Source: an uncultured bacterium (GTDB lineage: Bacteria > Bacillota > Clostridia > Oscillospirales > Oscillospiraceae). From it: DNA of 64,000 nt. Both the position numbers and the translations under genes were made by a program. Shown here piece by piece: positions 25,578 to 34,521 of the stretch. The stretch is taken from NCBI GenBank assembly GCA_947073515.1, contig CAMTMC010000002.1, forward strand, positions 1 through 64,000, given 5' to 3'. The notes under the pieces were generated by a model. That model saw nothing but the letters and a program-made list of their open reading frames with translations. It had not been told where the DNA came from and did not search any database. Positions within the stretch are counted from its first letter, which is position 1. Every line of letters begins with the position of its first letter.

Positions 25578-25668
25578 TATGGGGCCCCGTACAAGACTCC
25601 ACAGGGGACAAGAAAGGCCCAACCTATTGAATTTGGAGCAGGGCGCTTTAACGGTCTTCAAACAGACT

Positions 25669-26808
25669 CTAGATCCGCTCCAGAAAGTCCACAATAAAGT
25701 GGAGGGCCACCCCCAGGGGGACGGTATGCCGGCGCAGGGTGCTCAGCTGGAGATAGCCGGTGTCGTCCTCAAAGGGGGTGATCCCGGCCACATACTCCTT
25801 CAGGCGGGGCAGGTAGGGCGCCAGGAACTCGCTTAAAAAGCCCCCCAGCACCACGTCGCAGTCCAGGGCCATCCGGATGTTGCACACCCCAATGGCCAGG
25901 TGGCGCAGCATGTTGTCCCACAGTTCCTCATATTCCACATGCTCGGGCCCCCGCCGCTCCATTTTGGGGAAAAACTCCTCCAGGGGAATCCCGAAGGCCG
26001 TCCGAATCCGCCGGGGGGAACAGTAGGCCTCCAGGCAGCCCAGCCGGCCGCAGGTACACCGCAGGCCCCCCGGCTCCACGCACATGTGGCCGAACTCGCC
26101 GCTGCGGCGGTTGTCCCCCACGTAGGGGGCCCCGGCAAAGAGGATGGCCCCGCCTACGCCGTTCTCCAGGGAGAGATAGGCCATGTTCTGGCGGCTCCCC
26201 CGGACAAAGAGCTCCGCGTGGCCGCCGCTGGTGGCGTCGTTCTCCACGTAGGTGGGGTAGGGAATCGACTCAGTGAGGCCCTCCAGGGAGGTGTCTTTCA
26301 GGCGCAGGGTGGGGGCGGCAGTGATATACCGGCTGTCCGGGGCCATGACGGCGGGCAGGGCAATGCCCACCCCCAGCAGCTTGCTCCGGTCGATGGAAAA
26401 GCGGTCTAAAAACTCCTCCAGAGTCTGGGCCAGCCGCTCCCCCATGTCGGCGAAGCTGGCGATGGGCAGATTGTCCACCTCCTGGTAGGCCAGCTCATTA
26501 AGCGACAGGTCAGCGGCCACCAGGCGCAGGCGGTGCTCCGTCACTGAGACCCCCACCGCCACCCGGGCCCCAGCCACAATGGACAGGCCGCTGGCCTTCC
26601 GCCCGCCAGTAGGCTGCTGCTCACCGGAGTCTTGTACCAGCCCGGCGGACATCAGGTCGGACAGGTTCTGATACACCGTGGGCAGGCTGAGGCCCAGCTC
26701 CCGGGCCAGGCTCTGACGGGAGCAGAACCCCTTGGCGTCGTAAATATACCGGTAGACATTGTTGCGGGTCTGGCGGCGGCGGTCAGTCAGACCGGAATCC
26801 ATGTCCAT
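25669..26808 (-). CDS. ROK family transcriptional repressor
   Basis: 379 residues. N-terminal winged helix (about 10-70, SRQSLARELGLSLPTVYQNLSDLM), then a ROK sugar-kinase-like effector domain with GVGIALPA, a GEFGHM block and the zinc motif CTCGRLGC (about 249-256). It is a XylR/NagC-type sugar-responsive repressor. It faces the ChvE/GguAB transporter operon across 320 bp. A palindrome resembling TAAAGTnACTTwA occurs both at its own promoter and inside the transporter promoter, so it probably represses both. The effector sugar is unknown. The start has GGGGGA five bases upstream. Confidence 0.9.
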   Translation of the reverse strand: MDMDSGLTDRRRQTRNNVYRYIYDAKGFCSRQSLARELGLSLPTVYQNLSDLMSAGLVQDSGEQQPTGGRKASGLSIVAGARVAVGVSVTEHRLRLVAADLSLNELAYQEVDNLPIASFADMGERLAQTLEEFLDRFSIDRSKLLGVGIALPAVMAPDSRYITAAPTLRLKDTSLEGLTESIPYPTYVENDATSGGHAELFVRGSRQNMAYLSLENGVGGAILFAGAPYVGDNRRSGEFGHMCVEPGGLRCTCGRLGCLEAYCSPRRIRTAFGIPLEEFFPKMERRGPEHVEYEELWDNMLRHLAIGVCNIRMALDCDVVLGGFLSEFLAPYLPRLKEYVAGITPFEDDTGYLQLSTLRRHTVPLGVALHFIVDFLERI

Positions 26809-26826
26809 ATTGATCCCCCACTTTTA

Positions 26827-26869
26827 TTAAGTCACTTTACCATTGTATCATGAAGCTGAGAACAGTCAA
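26827..26869 (-). promoter_or_regulatory. ROK gene promoter with operator
   Basis: On the minus strand, TTGACT (26864-26869), a 16-bp spacer ending TGA, then TACAAT (26842-26847). The operator-like TAAAGTGACTTAA (26827-26839) lies at the transcription start. Confidence 0.7.
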
Positions 26870-27024
26870 TTCAATTTCTGATTATTATTCCCTTTTTTTA
26901 TTTTTCCCCCCTCTTGTGGCACGTCTTTTGATTTTCCTGAAAAAGCGGTTCGTCTATTTATCCAATTTTCTGCCGTCGTATTCGTATAGTAATGACAAAA
27001 TTGCTATTACCATCCAATAAAGTA

Positions 27025-27053
27025 TTGACATAAGTAAAGTAACTTTATAGAAT
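27025..27053 (+). promoter_or_regulatory. Promoter of the ChvE/GguAB operon with operator in the spacer
   Basis: TTGACA (27025-27030), a 17-bp spacer and TAGAAT (27048-27053). The palindrome TAAAGTAACTTTA (27035-27047) fills the spacer and matches the site at the ROK promoter, the arrangement expected for repression by the adjacent regulator. Confidence 0.8.
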
Positions 27054-27060
27054 TAACATA

Positions 27061-27080
27061 ACAGAAGCGGCCGCTTCTGT
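27061..27080. promoter_or_regulatory. 20-bp perfect palindrome at the expected transcript start
   Basis: ACAGAAGCGGCCGCTTCTGT is a perfect palindrome beginning about 8 bases after the -10. In RNA it would form a stem at the very 5' end of the operon mRNA; as DNA it could bind a second regulator. Confidence 0.6.
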
Positions 27081-27128
27081 TCTTCCCCCTGGACTGGGAG
27101 AAGAAGAATCAATTAGGAGGAAATGAAT

Positions 27129-28340
27129 ATGAAAAAGACCTTGGCCCTGATTCTCGCGGCTTGCATGTCACTCTCCCTGGTCGCCTGCGGCGGCGGCGGC
27201 GGCAGTGACAACAAGGGCTCCGCTTCCAGCACTGGCGGCAGCCAGCCCGCCGGCGGCAGCCAGGGCAGCAGCGCCAGCGAGCCCGCCGGCAACGGCGAGA
27301 CCAAGACCGTCGGCATCGCTATGCCCACCCAGTCCCTGGAGCGGTGGAACCGTGACGGCGCCTATCTGGACGAGCAGTTCAAGGCCGCCGGCTACAACAC
27401 CATCGTCACCTACTCCGACAACAAGAACGAGCAGCAGGTCAACGACATCCAGAACATGCTGTCTCAGGGCGTGGATCTGCTGATCATCGCCGCCATCGAC
27501 GGCAACGGCCTGAACACCGTGATGAACGATGCCGGCGCCGCCGGTATCCCCGTCATCGCCTATGACCGTCTGATCATGAACGACAACAGCAGCTACTACG
27601 TCTCCTTCGACAACTACACTGTGGGCACCCTCCAGGGCACCTACGTGAAGGACGCCCTGGACCTGGACAACGCCGCCGGCCCCTTCAACATTGAGTTCAC
27701 CGCCGGCGACCCCGCCGACAACAACGCCCCCTTCTTCTATAACGGCGCTTTCGACGTGCTGAAGCCCTACATCGACAGCGGCAAGCTGGTGGTGCCCTCC
27801 GGCCAGACCGCCTTTGACGCCGTGGCCACCGACCAGTGGCAGACCGACGTGGCCCTGGACCGGGCCCAGAACGTGCTGGCCTCCTTCTACTCTGACGGCA
27901 CCAAGCTGGACGCTTGGGTCTGCTCCAACGACTCCACCTCCATGGGCGTGACCCAGGCTGTTGTTCAGGACTACGCCGGCGGCAACACCGTCATCATCAC
28001 CGGCCAGGACGGCGACGTGGCCAACCTGCGCAACATCAAGGACGGCAAGCAGTCCATGACCGTGTACAAGGCCGTGGCCAACGAGGCCGTTGTCACCCTG
28101 GATCTGGCCAAGGCCATCCTGGACGGCAAGACTGCCGACGCCTCCCTGATCTCCGCCTCCGGCTGGGACTTCGACTGCGCTTTCGACACCGAGTCCTATG
28201 AGACCACCCCCGGCAACAAGTGCCCCTCCTTCCTGCTGGTGCCCGACGTGGTCACCGCCGACAACATGGAAGAGAAGCTGGTCACCCCCGGCTACTACAA
28301 GGTGGGCGCTGACGGCTATCTGGAGGCCACCAACGGCTAA
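27129..28340 (+). CDS. ChvE-like multiple-sugar-binding lipoprotein
   Basis: 403 residues. The ATG at 27129 is preferred over that at 27123 because AGGAGG (27115-27120) is then eight bases away. Lipoprotein signal with lipobox SLVAC (Cys20), then a Gly/Ser linker to about residue 60, then a periplasmic-binding-protein fold of the CUT2/ribose type (VGIAMPTQSLERW, IIAAIDGN, VSFDNYTVG, ITGQDGD). Closest in style to ChvE, which binds several aldoses. In this Gram-positive it would be lipid-anchored outside the membrane and feed the GguAB-type transporter encoded next. Confidence 0.9.
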   Translation: MKKTLALILAACMSLSLVACGGGGGSDNKGSASSTGGSQPAGGSQGSSASEPAGNGETKTVGIAMPTQSLERWNRDGAYLDEQFKAAGYNTIVTYSDNKNEQQVNDIQNMLSQGVDLLIIAAIDGNGLNTVMNDAGAAGIPVIAYDRLIMNDNSSYYVSFDNYTVGTLQGTYVKDALDLDNAAGPFNIEFTAGDPADNNAPFFYNGAFDVLKPYIDSGKLVVPSGQTAFDAVATDQWQTDVALDRAQNVLASFYSDGTKLDAWVCSNDSTSMGVTQAVVQDYAGGNTVIITGQDGDVANLRNIKDGKQSMTVYKAVANEAVVTLDLAKAILDGKTADASLISASGWDFDCAFDTESYETTPGNKCPSFLLVPDVVTADNMEEKLVTPGYYKVGADGYLEATNG

Positions 28341-28370
28341 TTCCATACCCCCCAAACAATCAGGACCGGT

Positions 28371-28402
28371 GGGCGGGGCAGACGCCCCGCCCGCCTTATT
28401 TT
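28371..28402 (+). terminator. Intra-operon hairpin, likely attenuator
   Basis: A 9-bp stem (28371-28379 with 28384-28392, loop AGAC) is followed by GCCTTATTTT. Placed between the binding-protein and ATPase genes, it could lower transcription of the later genes and stabilise the upstream mRNA. Confidence 0.6.
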
Positions 28403-28431
28403 CAGCAGACCATAGAGAGGAGGAACACCGC

Positions 28432-29973
28432 TTGGCTGACATTATTTTGGAAATGAAGTCCATCACCAAGGAATTTCCCGGCGTCAAAGCCCTGGACAAC
28501 GTGAATCTAAAGGTGGAGGCCGGGGAGATCCACGCCCTGATCGGGGAGAACGGGGCGGGCAAGTCCACCCTGATGAACGTGCTGTCGGGCACCTACCCCA
28601 TTGGCAGCTACGAGGGCGAGATCTACTACGAGGGCAAGCTGTGCCAGTTTAAAACCCAGAAGGACAGCGAGGCCCAGGGCATTGTCATCATCCACCAGGA
28701 GCTGGCCCTGATCCCCCTGCTGTCCATCGGGGAGAACATGTTCCTGGGCAACGAGATCAAAAACCGCATGGGCTACATCGACTGGGACAAGACCTACAGC
28801 GAGTCGGAGCGCCATATGCGCCAGGTGGGCCTGAACGAGTCCGCCCAGACCCTGGTGAAAGACATCGGCACCGGCAAACAGCAGCTGGTGGAGATCGCCA
28901 AGGCCTTCTCCAAAAAGGTGAAGCTGCTCATCCTGGATGAGCCCACCTCCTCCCTCAACGACGAGGACGCCAAAATGCTGCTGGATCTGCTCATTGAGTT
29001 TAAAAAGGAGGGCCTCACCTCCATCATCATTACCCATAAGCTCAACGAGATCATCTACTGCGCCGACAAGGCCACCATCATCCGGGATGGCTCCACCATT
29101 GAGACCCTGGTCAAGGGGGTGGACGAGTTCAGCGAGGACCGGATCATCAAGGGCATGGTGGGCCGGTCCATGGAGGACCGCTACCCCACCCGGGACCACA
29201 ACGTCCAGGACGAGGTCAACCTGGAGGTCAGGAACTGGACGGTCCATCACCCCCTGTACCCCGAGCGGGTGGTGGACGACAACATCTCCTTCCACATCCG
29301 CAAGGGCGAGGTGGTGGGCTTCTCCGGCCTGCAGGGCGCGGGGCGCACCGAGCTGGCCATGTCCATCTTCGGCCGCAGCTACGGCACCGGCATTACCGGC
29401 GAGCTGTACATCGGGGGCCAGAAGGTGGATCTGAAGTCCCCCCAGGAGGCTATCCGCCACAAAATCGCCTATGTCACCGAGGACCGGAAGACCAACGGCC
29501 TGATCCTGGACGAGTCCATCCGCTTCAACACCACCCTGGCCCGGCTGGACAAGGTGTGCAGGGGCGGCGTCATCGACACTGACCAGGAGGTCGGGGTGGC
29601 CGAACAGATGACCAAAGACATGGGCACCAAAACCCCCACCATCGAGCAGAACGTGGGCAACCTGTCCGGCGGCAACCAGCAGAAGGCCCTGCTGGGCAAG
29701 TGGATGTTCACCGAGCCGGACATCCTCATCATGGATGAGCCCACCCGGGGCATCGACGTGGGCGCCAAATACGAAATTTACTGCCTCATCAACCAGATGG
29801 TGGCTCAGGGCAAATCGGTGATGATGATCTCCTCCGAGCTGCCCGAGCTGCTGGGCATGTGCGACCGCATCTACGTAATGAACGAGGGCCGCCTGCTGGC
29901 CCAGCTGGACGCCAAGGACGCCACCCAGGAGGGCATCATGGGCTACATCATCCGGGACACCGCCAAGGCGTAA
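28432..29973 (+). CDS. Multiple monosaccharide ABC transporter ATP-binding protein (GguA-like)
   Basis: 513 residues from a TTG at 28432, with GAGAGGAGG eight bases upstream. Two fused nucleotide-binding domains of the CUT2 class: NBD1 has Walker A GENGAGKS, a signature-like GTGKQQ block and Walker B LLILDEPTS; NBD2 has the usual altered Walker A (GLQGAGRTE), LSGGNQQK and LIMDEPTRG. It energises sugar import with the permease encoded downstream. The long in-frame extension toward 28198 overlaps the previous gene in another frame and is not coding. Confidence 0.92.
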   Translation: MADIILEMKSITKEFPGVKALDNVNLKVEAGEIHALIGENGAGKSTLMNVLSGTYPIGSYEGEIYYEGKLCQFKTQKDSEAQGIVIIHQELALIPLLSIGENMFLGNEIKNRMGYIDWDKTYSESERHMRQVGLNESAQTLVKDIGTGKQQLVEIAKAFSKKVKLLILDEPTSSLNDEDAKMLLDLLIEFKKEGLTSIIITHKLNEIIYCADKATIIRDGSTIETLVKGVDEFSEDRIIKGMVGRSMEDRYPTRDHNVQDEVNLEVRNWTVHHPLYPERVVDDNISFHIRKGEVVGFSGLQGAGRTELAMSIFGRSYGTGITGELYIGGQKVDLKSPQEAIRHKIAYVTEDRKTNGLILDESIRFNTTLARLDKVCRGGVIDTDQEVGVAEQMTKDMGTKTPTIEQNVGNLSGGNQQKALLGKWMFTEPDILIMDEPTRGIDVGAKYEIYCLINQMVAQGKSVMMISSELPELLGMCDRIYVMNEGRLLAQLDAKDATQEGIMGYIIRDTAKA

Positions 29974-29990
29974 TAGGGAGGGTAAACGAT

Positions 29991-31169
29991 ATGACCGCAA
30001 AAAAAGAATTCGACCTGGTAAAATTTTTGACCAAATACGCCATGGTAATCGCCCTGGTGGTGGTCTTTGTCCTGTTCTCCGCGCTCACTGACGGCCGGCT
30101 GCTCCAGCCTCAGAATATGACCAACCTGATGCTGCAAAACGGCTACGTGCTGGTCATGGCCTGCGGCATGCTGCTGTGTATCCTGACGGGCGGCAACATC
30201 GACCTGTCCGTGGGCTCCGTGGTCTGTCTGGTGGGCGGCATCGCCGCCGTGATGGTGACCAACATGCACCTGCCCGCCATCCCCGTCATCCTGCTGTGCC
30301 TGCTGGTGGGCCTGCTGGTGGGCGTGTGGCAGGGCTACTGGATCGGCTATGTCCGCATCCCCCCCTTCATCACCACCCTGGGCGGCATGTTCATCTTCCG
30401 CGGCATCGGCCGCCTGATCCTGGACAGCAAGACCGTGGCCATCCAGGACCCCACTTTCCTGAACATCTTCACCGCTTACATCAAGATCCCCGGCCTGGAC
30501 GATGGGGACATCAAGCTCTCCCCCATCATTGTGGGGGTGGCCGCCGCGGCCTACATCATCCTCAACACCGTGAAGAGCCGCCGGGACCGGGCCAAGAAAG
30601 GCTACCGCCAAAACAGCGCCTTTGGTGATTTCACCAAGGCCGGCCTCATCGCCGCCCTGGCCCTGTGGTACTGCTGGCAGCTCAGCCAGTACCGGGGCAT
30701 CTCTGTGATGCTGGTGTGGGTGCTGGCCGTGTGCCTGATCTACAACTTCGTCACCGCCAAGACCGCCTTTGGCCGGTACTTCTACGCTGTGGGCGGCAAT
30801 GAGAAGGCCACCAAGCTGTCCGGCATCAACACCAATAAGATCTACTTCACCGCCTACGCCAACATGGGCCTGCTGGCCGGCCTGTGCGGCCTGCTGTGCG
30901 CCGCCCGGGTGGGCTCTGTCAACGGCTCCACCGGCACCTCCTTCGAGATGGACGCCATCGGCTCCTGCTTCATCGGCGGCGCCTCCGCCTACGGCGGCAG
31001 CGGCACTGTGGGCGGCGTGGTCATCGGCGCCCTGCTGCTGGGCGTCATCAACATGGGCATGTCCATCATGGGCCTGGGCGACGCCTACCAGTACGTCATC
31101 AAGGGCGGCGTGCTGCTGCTGGCCGTCATCTTCGACGTGGTCACCAGCCGCAAGTCCGGCTCCAAGTAA
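29991..31169 (+). CDS. Multiple monosaccharide ABC transporter permease (GguB-like)
   Basis: 392 residues with about ten membrane helices; GGGAGGG eight bases before the ATG. CUT2 permease landmarks: TGGNIDLSVGS, IPPFITTLGGMFIFRG, KLSGINTN and a Gly-rich late segment (ASAYGGSGTVGG). It is longer than RbsC because of the central insert (about 165-230, KSRRDRAKKGY), as in GguB/XylH relatives. It forms the membrane pore for the ChvE-like lipoprotein. Confidence 0.92.
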   Translation: MTAKKEFDLVKFLTKYAMVIALVVVFVLFSALTDGRLLQPQNMTNLMLQNGYVLVMACGMLLCILTGGNIDLSVGSVVCLVGGIAAVMVTNMHLPAIPVILLCLLVGLLVGVWQGYWIGYVRIPPFITTLGGMFIFRGIGRLILDSKTVAIQDPTFLNIFTAYIKIPGLDDGDIKLSPIIVGVAAAAYIILNTVKSRRDRAKKGYRQNSAFGDFTKAGLIAALALWYCWQLSQYRGISVMLVWVLAVCLIYNFVTAKTAFGRYFYAVGGNEKATKLSGINTNKIYFTAYANMGLLAGLCGLLCAARVGSVNGSTGTSFEMDAIGSCFIGGASAYGGSGTVGGVVIGALLLGVINMGMSIMGLGDAYQYVIKGGVLLLAVIFDVVTSRKSGSK

Positions 31170-31241
31170 TCCTCCCGCCCTCCCCTCTCCGCCTCTGAAG
31201 GGCGGGGAGTCCCCAAAAAATTGTTTTGCGAGGATTTTACT

Positions 31242-32720
31242 ATGCTTTATATCGGAATCGACCTGGGAACCTCCGCCGTCAAGCTGCTGCTGATGGACGG
31301 GGAGGGGACCATCCAAAATATCGTGTCCAGGGAGTACCCCCTGGAGTTCCCCCAGCCCGGCTGGAGCCAGCAGAACCCGGAGGACTGGCGCCAGGCCGTT
31401 CTGGAGGGAATCCCAGAGCTGCTCCGGGGCTTCGACGCCAGCCAGGTGGCGGGCATCGGCGCCGGCGGACAGATGCACGGCCTGGTGGTGCTGGATGAGA
31501 ATGACAACGTCATCCGCCCCGCCATCCTGTGGAACGACGGCCGCACCGCCAAACAGGTGGACTACCTCAACGACACGGTGGGGAAGGAGAAGCTGTCCCG
31601 GCTCACCGCCAACATCGCCTTCGCCGGGTTCACCGCCCCAAAGCTGCTGTGGATGCGGGAAAACGAGCCTGAGAACTTCTCTAAAATCTCCAAAATCATG
31701 CTCCCCAAGGACTACATCAACTTCTGTCTCACCGGCGTCCACTGCACCGACTACTCCGACGCCAGCGGCATGCTGCTGCTGGATGTGGAACACAAGCGCT
31801 GGTCAAAGGAAATGCTGGAGATCTGCGGCGTCTCCGAATCCCAGATGCCCAAGCTCTTTGAAAGCTACGAGAAGGTTGGGACGCTGAGGCCTGAAATCGC
31901 CAAGGCCCTGGGCCTGCCTGAACAGGTCATTGTCTGCGCCGGCGCCGGGGACAACGCCGCCGCCGCCGTGGGCACCGGCACCGTAGGGGAGGGCTCCTGC
32001 AACATCTCCCTGGGCACCTCGGGCACCATCTTCATCTCCAGCGAGAAGTTCGGCGTGGACGCCAGCAACTCCCTCCACGCCTTCGCCCACGCCGACGGCC
32101 GCTACCACCTGATGGGCTGTATGCTCTCCGCCGCCAGCTGCAACAAGTGGCTGATGGAGGATATTTTTAAGACCTCTGATTACGCCGGGGAGCAGCAGGA
32201 CATCACCCCCGACCGGCTGGGCAATAACCATGTCTTCTTCCTGCCCTACCTGATGGGGGAGCGCTCCCCCATCAACGACACCAACGCCCGGGGCACCTTT
32301 GTGGGCATGACCATGGACACCTCCCGCTCCGACCTGACCCAGGCGGTGCTGGAGGGGGTGGCCTTCGCCATCCGGGACAGCTTTGAGGTGGCCAAGGCCC
32401 TGGGGATCCCCATCCAGCGCAGCAAGATCTGCGGCGGCGGGGCCAAGAGCCCCCTGTGGAAGACCATCATGGCCAACGTGCTGAACATCCAGCTGGACCT
32501 CCCGGAGTCGGAACAGGGCCCGGGCATGGGCGGGGCCATGCTGGCCATGGTGGCCTGCGGGCAGTACCCTGCTGTGGCGGACGCCTGCGCCAAGCTGGTC
32601 CGCACCGTGGAGACCGTCTCCCCCGAGCCGGCCCTGGCCGCCCGGTATGAGGCCCGCTACCAGCAGTTCCGGCAGATCTACCCCGCTCTGAAGCCCGTGT
32701 TCGCCGGGCTGAATGGGTAA
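31242..32720 (+). CDS. xylB: Xylulokinase (FGGY family)
   Basis: 492 residues from the ATG at 31242 (MLYIGIDLGTSAVK), with GCGAGGA upstream. FGGY sugar-kinase fold: N-terminal phosphate loop GIDLGTS, GGQMHGLVVLD (XylB-type substrate block), ILWNDGR, then LGTSGTIF and GGGAKSPLW in the ATP domain. XylB phosphorylates D-xylulose to D-xylulose-5-phosphate. It follows the transporter on the same strand. No xylA is present in the window; an L-fucose/L-arabinose-isomerase-family gene four genes downstream may supply the ketose. Confidence 0.9.
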   Translation: MLYIGIDLGTSAVKLLLMDGEGTIQNIVSREYPLEFPQPGWSQQNPEDWRQAVLEGIPELLRGFDASQVAGIGAGGQMHGLVVLDENDNVIRPAILWNDGRTAKQVDYLNDTVGKEKLSRLTANIAFAGFTAPKLLWMRENEPENFSKISKIMLPKDYINFCLTGVHCTDYSDASGMLLLDVEHKRWSKEMLEICGVSESQMPKLFESYEKVGTLRPEIAKALGLPEQVIVCAGAGDNAAAAVGTGTVGEGSCNISLGTSGTIFISSEKFGVDASNSLHAFAHADGRYHLMGCMLSAASCNKWLMEDIFKTSDYAGEQQDITPDRLGNNHVFFLPYLMGERSPINDTNARGTFVGMTMDTSRSDLTQAVLEGVAFAIRDSFEVAKALGIPIQRSKICGGGAKSPLWKTIMANVLNIQLDLPESEQGPGMGGAMLAMVACGQYPAVADACAKLVRTVETVSPEPALAARYEARYQQFRQIYPALKPVFAGLNG

Positions 32721-32724
32721 TTTT

Positions 32725-33018
32725 ATGGAGAAAAAACGCTACCACGTGGTTCGGAAGCAGCAGGCCGACCTGCGGGCGCTGCTGCGGGGGCTGGTGTCGG
32801 CCTACCTGCTCTACCTGGGCTGGAAGCTGCTCTTCCAGGCGGGGAGTGACCCCGCCTTTCCCCCCGCAGCCCGGCTTGGATTCGGCGGGCTGTTCGCCGC
32901 CGCCGCCCTGGCCTTCGGGTGGTACACCTGGAAACAGTACCGCTCCAGCCTGCGGGAGGCGGAGCTGACCAGCCAGGAGCTGGAGGAGCTGCGCCAGGAG
33001 CGGGAGGAGGAGCCATGA
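32725..33018 (+). CDS. Small membrane protein of unknown function
   Basis: 97 residues from the ATG at 32725; an ATG at 32713 overlapping the xylB stop is possible. Two predicted membrane helices (about 21-40 and 50-67) are followed by a charged helical tail rich in Glu (LTSQELEELRQE). No family recognised. It overlaps the next gene by ATGA, so it is translated together with the YczE-like protein. Confidence 0.7.
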   Translation: MEKKRYHVVRKQQADLRALLRGLVSAYLLYLGWKLLFQAGSDPAFPPAARLGFGGLFAAAALAFGWYTWKQYRSSLREAELTSQELEELRQEREEEP

Positions 33019-33677
33019 GGCGGATGGGCAAACCCGAGCTGGCCATCCGGCTGCTCCTGCTGCTGGCGGGACTGGCCATCGCCCACCTGGGCGTCGCCCT
33101 GTTCCTGGAGTCCAACCTGGGCCCCGACCCCTTCAACGTGCTGGTGCAGGGGCTGTACCGCTCCCTCCCCTGGCCGGAGTGGATGAGCCACGGCCGGGTC
33201 CATCTGCTGGTCTCCCTGCTGATTGTGCTGGCGCTGCTGGCCGTTGGCCGGAGCTATATCCACATGGGCACCCTGGTCTGCATGGCCCTGGGCGGACCCA
33301 TCATCGACCTGTGGACTGTCCCCCTGGCCCCCCTGTTCCCCGACTCCCTGGCCCTGCCCTGGCGGCTGCTGGCCCTGGTGCTGGGCTGTGTGATCCTGGC
33401 CTTCGGCATGACCATTGTCATCCAGTCCGACCTGGGGGCCGGCCCCAACGACCTGGTGGCCGTGGTCCTCAGCGGCAAGTCCGGGAAACCCTTCGGCCCC
33501 GTGCGGGTGGGGGTTGACCTGTGCTTCGCCCTGGCCGGATGGCTGATGGGGGGCGTGGCCGGCCTGGGCACCCTGGTGTGCGCCGGGCTGGTGGGGCCCT
33601 GCGCTCAGGTGTTCCTGCCCGTCAGCGGACGTCTGCGGGACCTCTGCCTGAACAAAATACGAGGTGATACGCCATGA
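33015..33677 (+). CDS. YczE/YitT-type integral membrane protein
   Basis: 220 residues from the ATG at 33015 (overlap ATGA), with GGGAGGAGG upstream. About five to six membrane helices, with the family blocks LESNLGPDPFNVLVQGL and QSDLGAGPNDLVAVVL, a repeated SxLGxxPxN element. YczE-like proteins are of unknown function; transport of a small metabolite is often guessed. Position inside a sugar operon suggests a role as exporter or secondary transporter for a pathway intermediate, but this is inference. Confidence 0.78.
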   Translation: MRRMGKPELAIRLLLLLAGLAIAHLGVALFLESNLGPDPFNVLVQGLYRSLPWPEWMSHGRVHLLVSLLIVLALLAVGRSYIHMGTLVCMALGGPIIDLWTVPLAPLFPDSLALPWRLLALVLGCVILAFGMTIVIQSDLGAGPNDLVAVVLSGKSGKPFGPVRVGVDLCFALAGWLMGGVAGLGTLVCAGLVGPCAQVFLPVSGRLRDLCLNKIRGDTP

Positions 33678-34309
33678 AAATCTATTCCATCCACGACCCG
33701 GAGTTTATCCCCTATGGCAGGGCGCTGGAGGGCTACGACACCAGCTGCCTGCTCAACGCCATGAACACCATCCCCCTGCCGGAAGCGGGGGTAGCCTACG
33801 AGCCCAGCATCCCCGCCCTGGAGGCCACCTGCATGTACGGCCAGTTCCAGAACAACGCCTACGGCGGGATGCCCGTCCAGCTGGGCATGTGCTGGGGCCG
33901 CAACACCAGGCTTAACTGCCTGGAGTACCACCGGGACAGCGAGATCAACGTGGGGACCGGCGAGTTCATCCTGCTGCTGGCCAAGCAGGAGGAGATTGTA
34001 GACGGTACTCTGGACACCGCCAAGATTAAGGCCTTCCGGGTGCCCGCCGGCACGCCGGTGGAGGTCTACGCCACTACCCTGCATTACGCCCCCTGCCACG
34101 TGAACGAGACCGAGGGCTTCCGTGTGGCGGTGGTCCTGCCCCGGGGCACCAATACGGCCGCCCCCGGCGCCCAGCCCAAGAACGAGGAGGACAAGTGGCT
34201 CACCGCCCGGAACAAGTGGCTGCTGGCCCACCCGGACAGCTCTGAGGCCAAGCAGGGCGCCCACATCGGCCTGAAGGGCATCAACATCGACATCGCTAGT
34301 GACATCTGA
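33674..34309 (+). CDS. DUF4867 family protein
   Basis: 211 residues, overlapping the previous gene by ATGA. No signal peptide. The sequence (YEPSIPALEATCMYGQF, MPVQLGMCWGRN, LEYHRDSEINVGTGEFILLL, RVPAGTPVEVYATTLHYAPC) fits the DUF4867 family, a beta-rich, cupin/ureidoglycolate-lyase-like fold. I recall such genes next to L-fucose/L-arabinose-isomerase-family genes in gut Clostridia, as here, which suggests a step in the same sugar pathway, for example a lyase or epimerase. The reaction is unknown. Confidence 0.75.
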   Translation: MKIYSIHDPEFIPYGRALEGYDTSCLLNAMNTIPLPEAGVAYEPSIPALEATCMYGQFQNNAYGGMPVQLGMCWGRNTRLNCLEYHRDSEINVGTGEFILLLAKQEEIVDGTLDTAKIKAFRVPAGTPVEVYATTLHYAPCHVNETEGFRVAVVLPRGTNTAAPGAQPKNEEDKWLTARNKWLLAHPDSSEAKQGAHIGLKGINIDIASDI

Positions 34310-34341
34310 TCCCCGCCCCCCCGGCTGGGATCCCAAGTAAA

Positions 34342-34500
34342 AACCTGTATTCATAACCGGGGATGCTGGATCAGCGAGGGATTTCCTTGTCAGGCAAGGA
34401 AATTTTTCGTGGGAATCCTGACGGATTTCAAGAAAAATTGACGAAGTCCTGGCAGGGAAAGACCCGCTCAGACAGCGGTCAACGGTTGTGAATACAGGTT
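34342..34500. mobile_element. MITE-like element A
   Basis: 159 bp with 18-bp terminal inverted repeats (AACCTGTATTCAYAACCG, 17 of 18 matching; 34342-34359 and 34483-34500). Internal hairpin ATTTCCTTG/CAAGGAAAT at 34381-34403. Two internal blocks (34412-34432 and 34458-34473) recur exactly in the element at 48772-49097. It lies inside the sugar operon between the DUF4867 gene and the isomerase gene. Confidence 0.75.
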
Positions 34501-34521
34501 CTAAAACAAGGAGGAATTGTT

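Noticed and set aside
25669-26808. ROK protein as a glucokinase
   Set aside because: It has an N-terminal winged helix and sits divergent to a sugar operon with matching operators, so a repressor is the better call.
26917-26932. Sigma-54-like sequence TGGCACG-TCTT-TTGAT upstream of the ChvE-type operon
   Set aside because: The -24 box is perfect, but the -12 GC is replaced by GA, which is normally essential, and a near-consensus sigma-A promoter with an operator lies closer to the gene.
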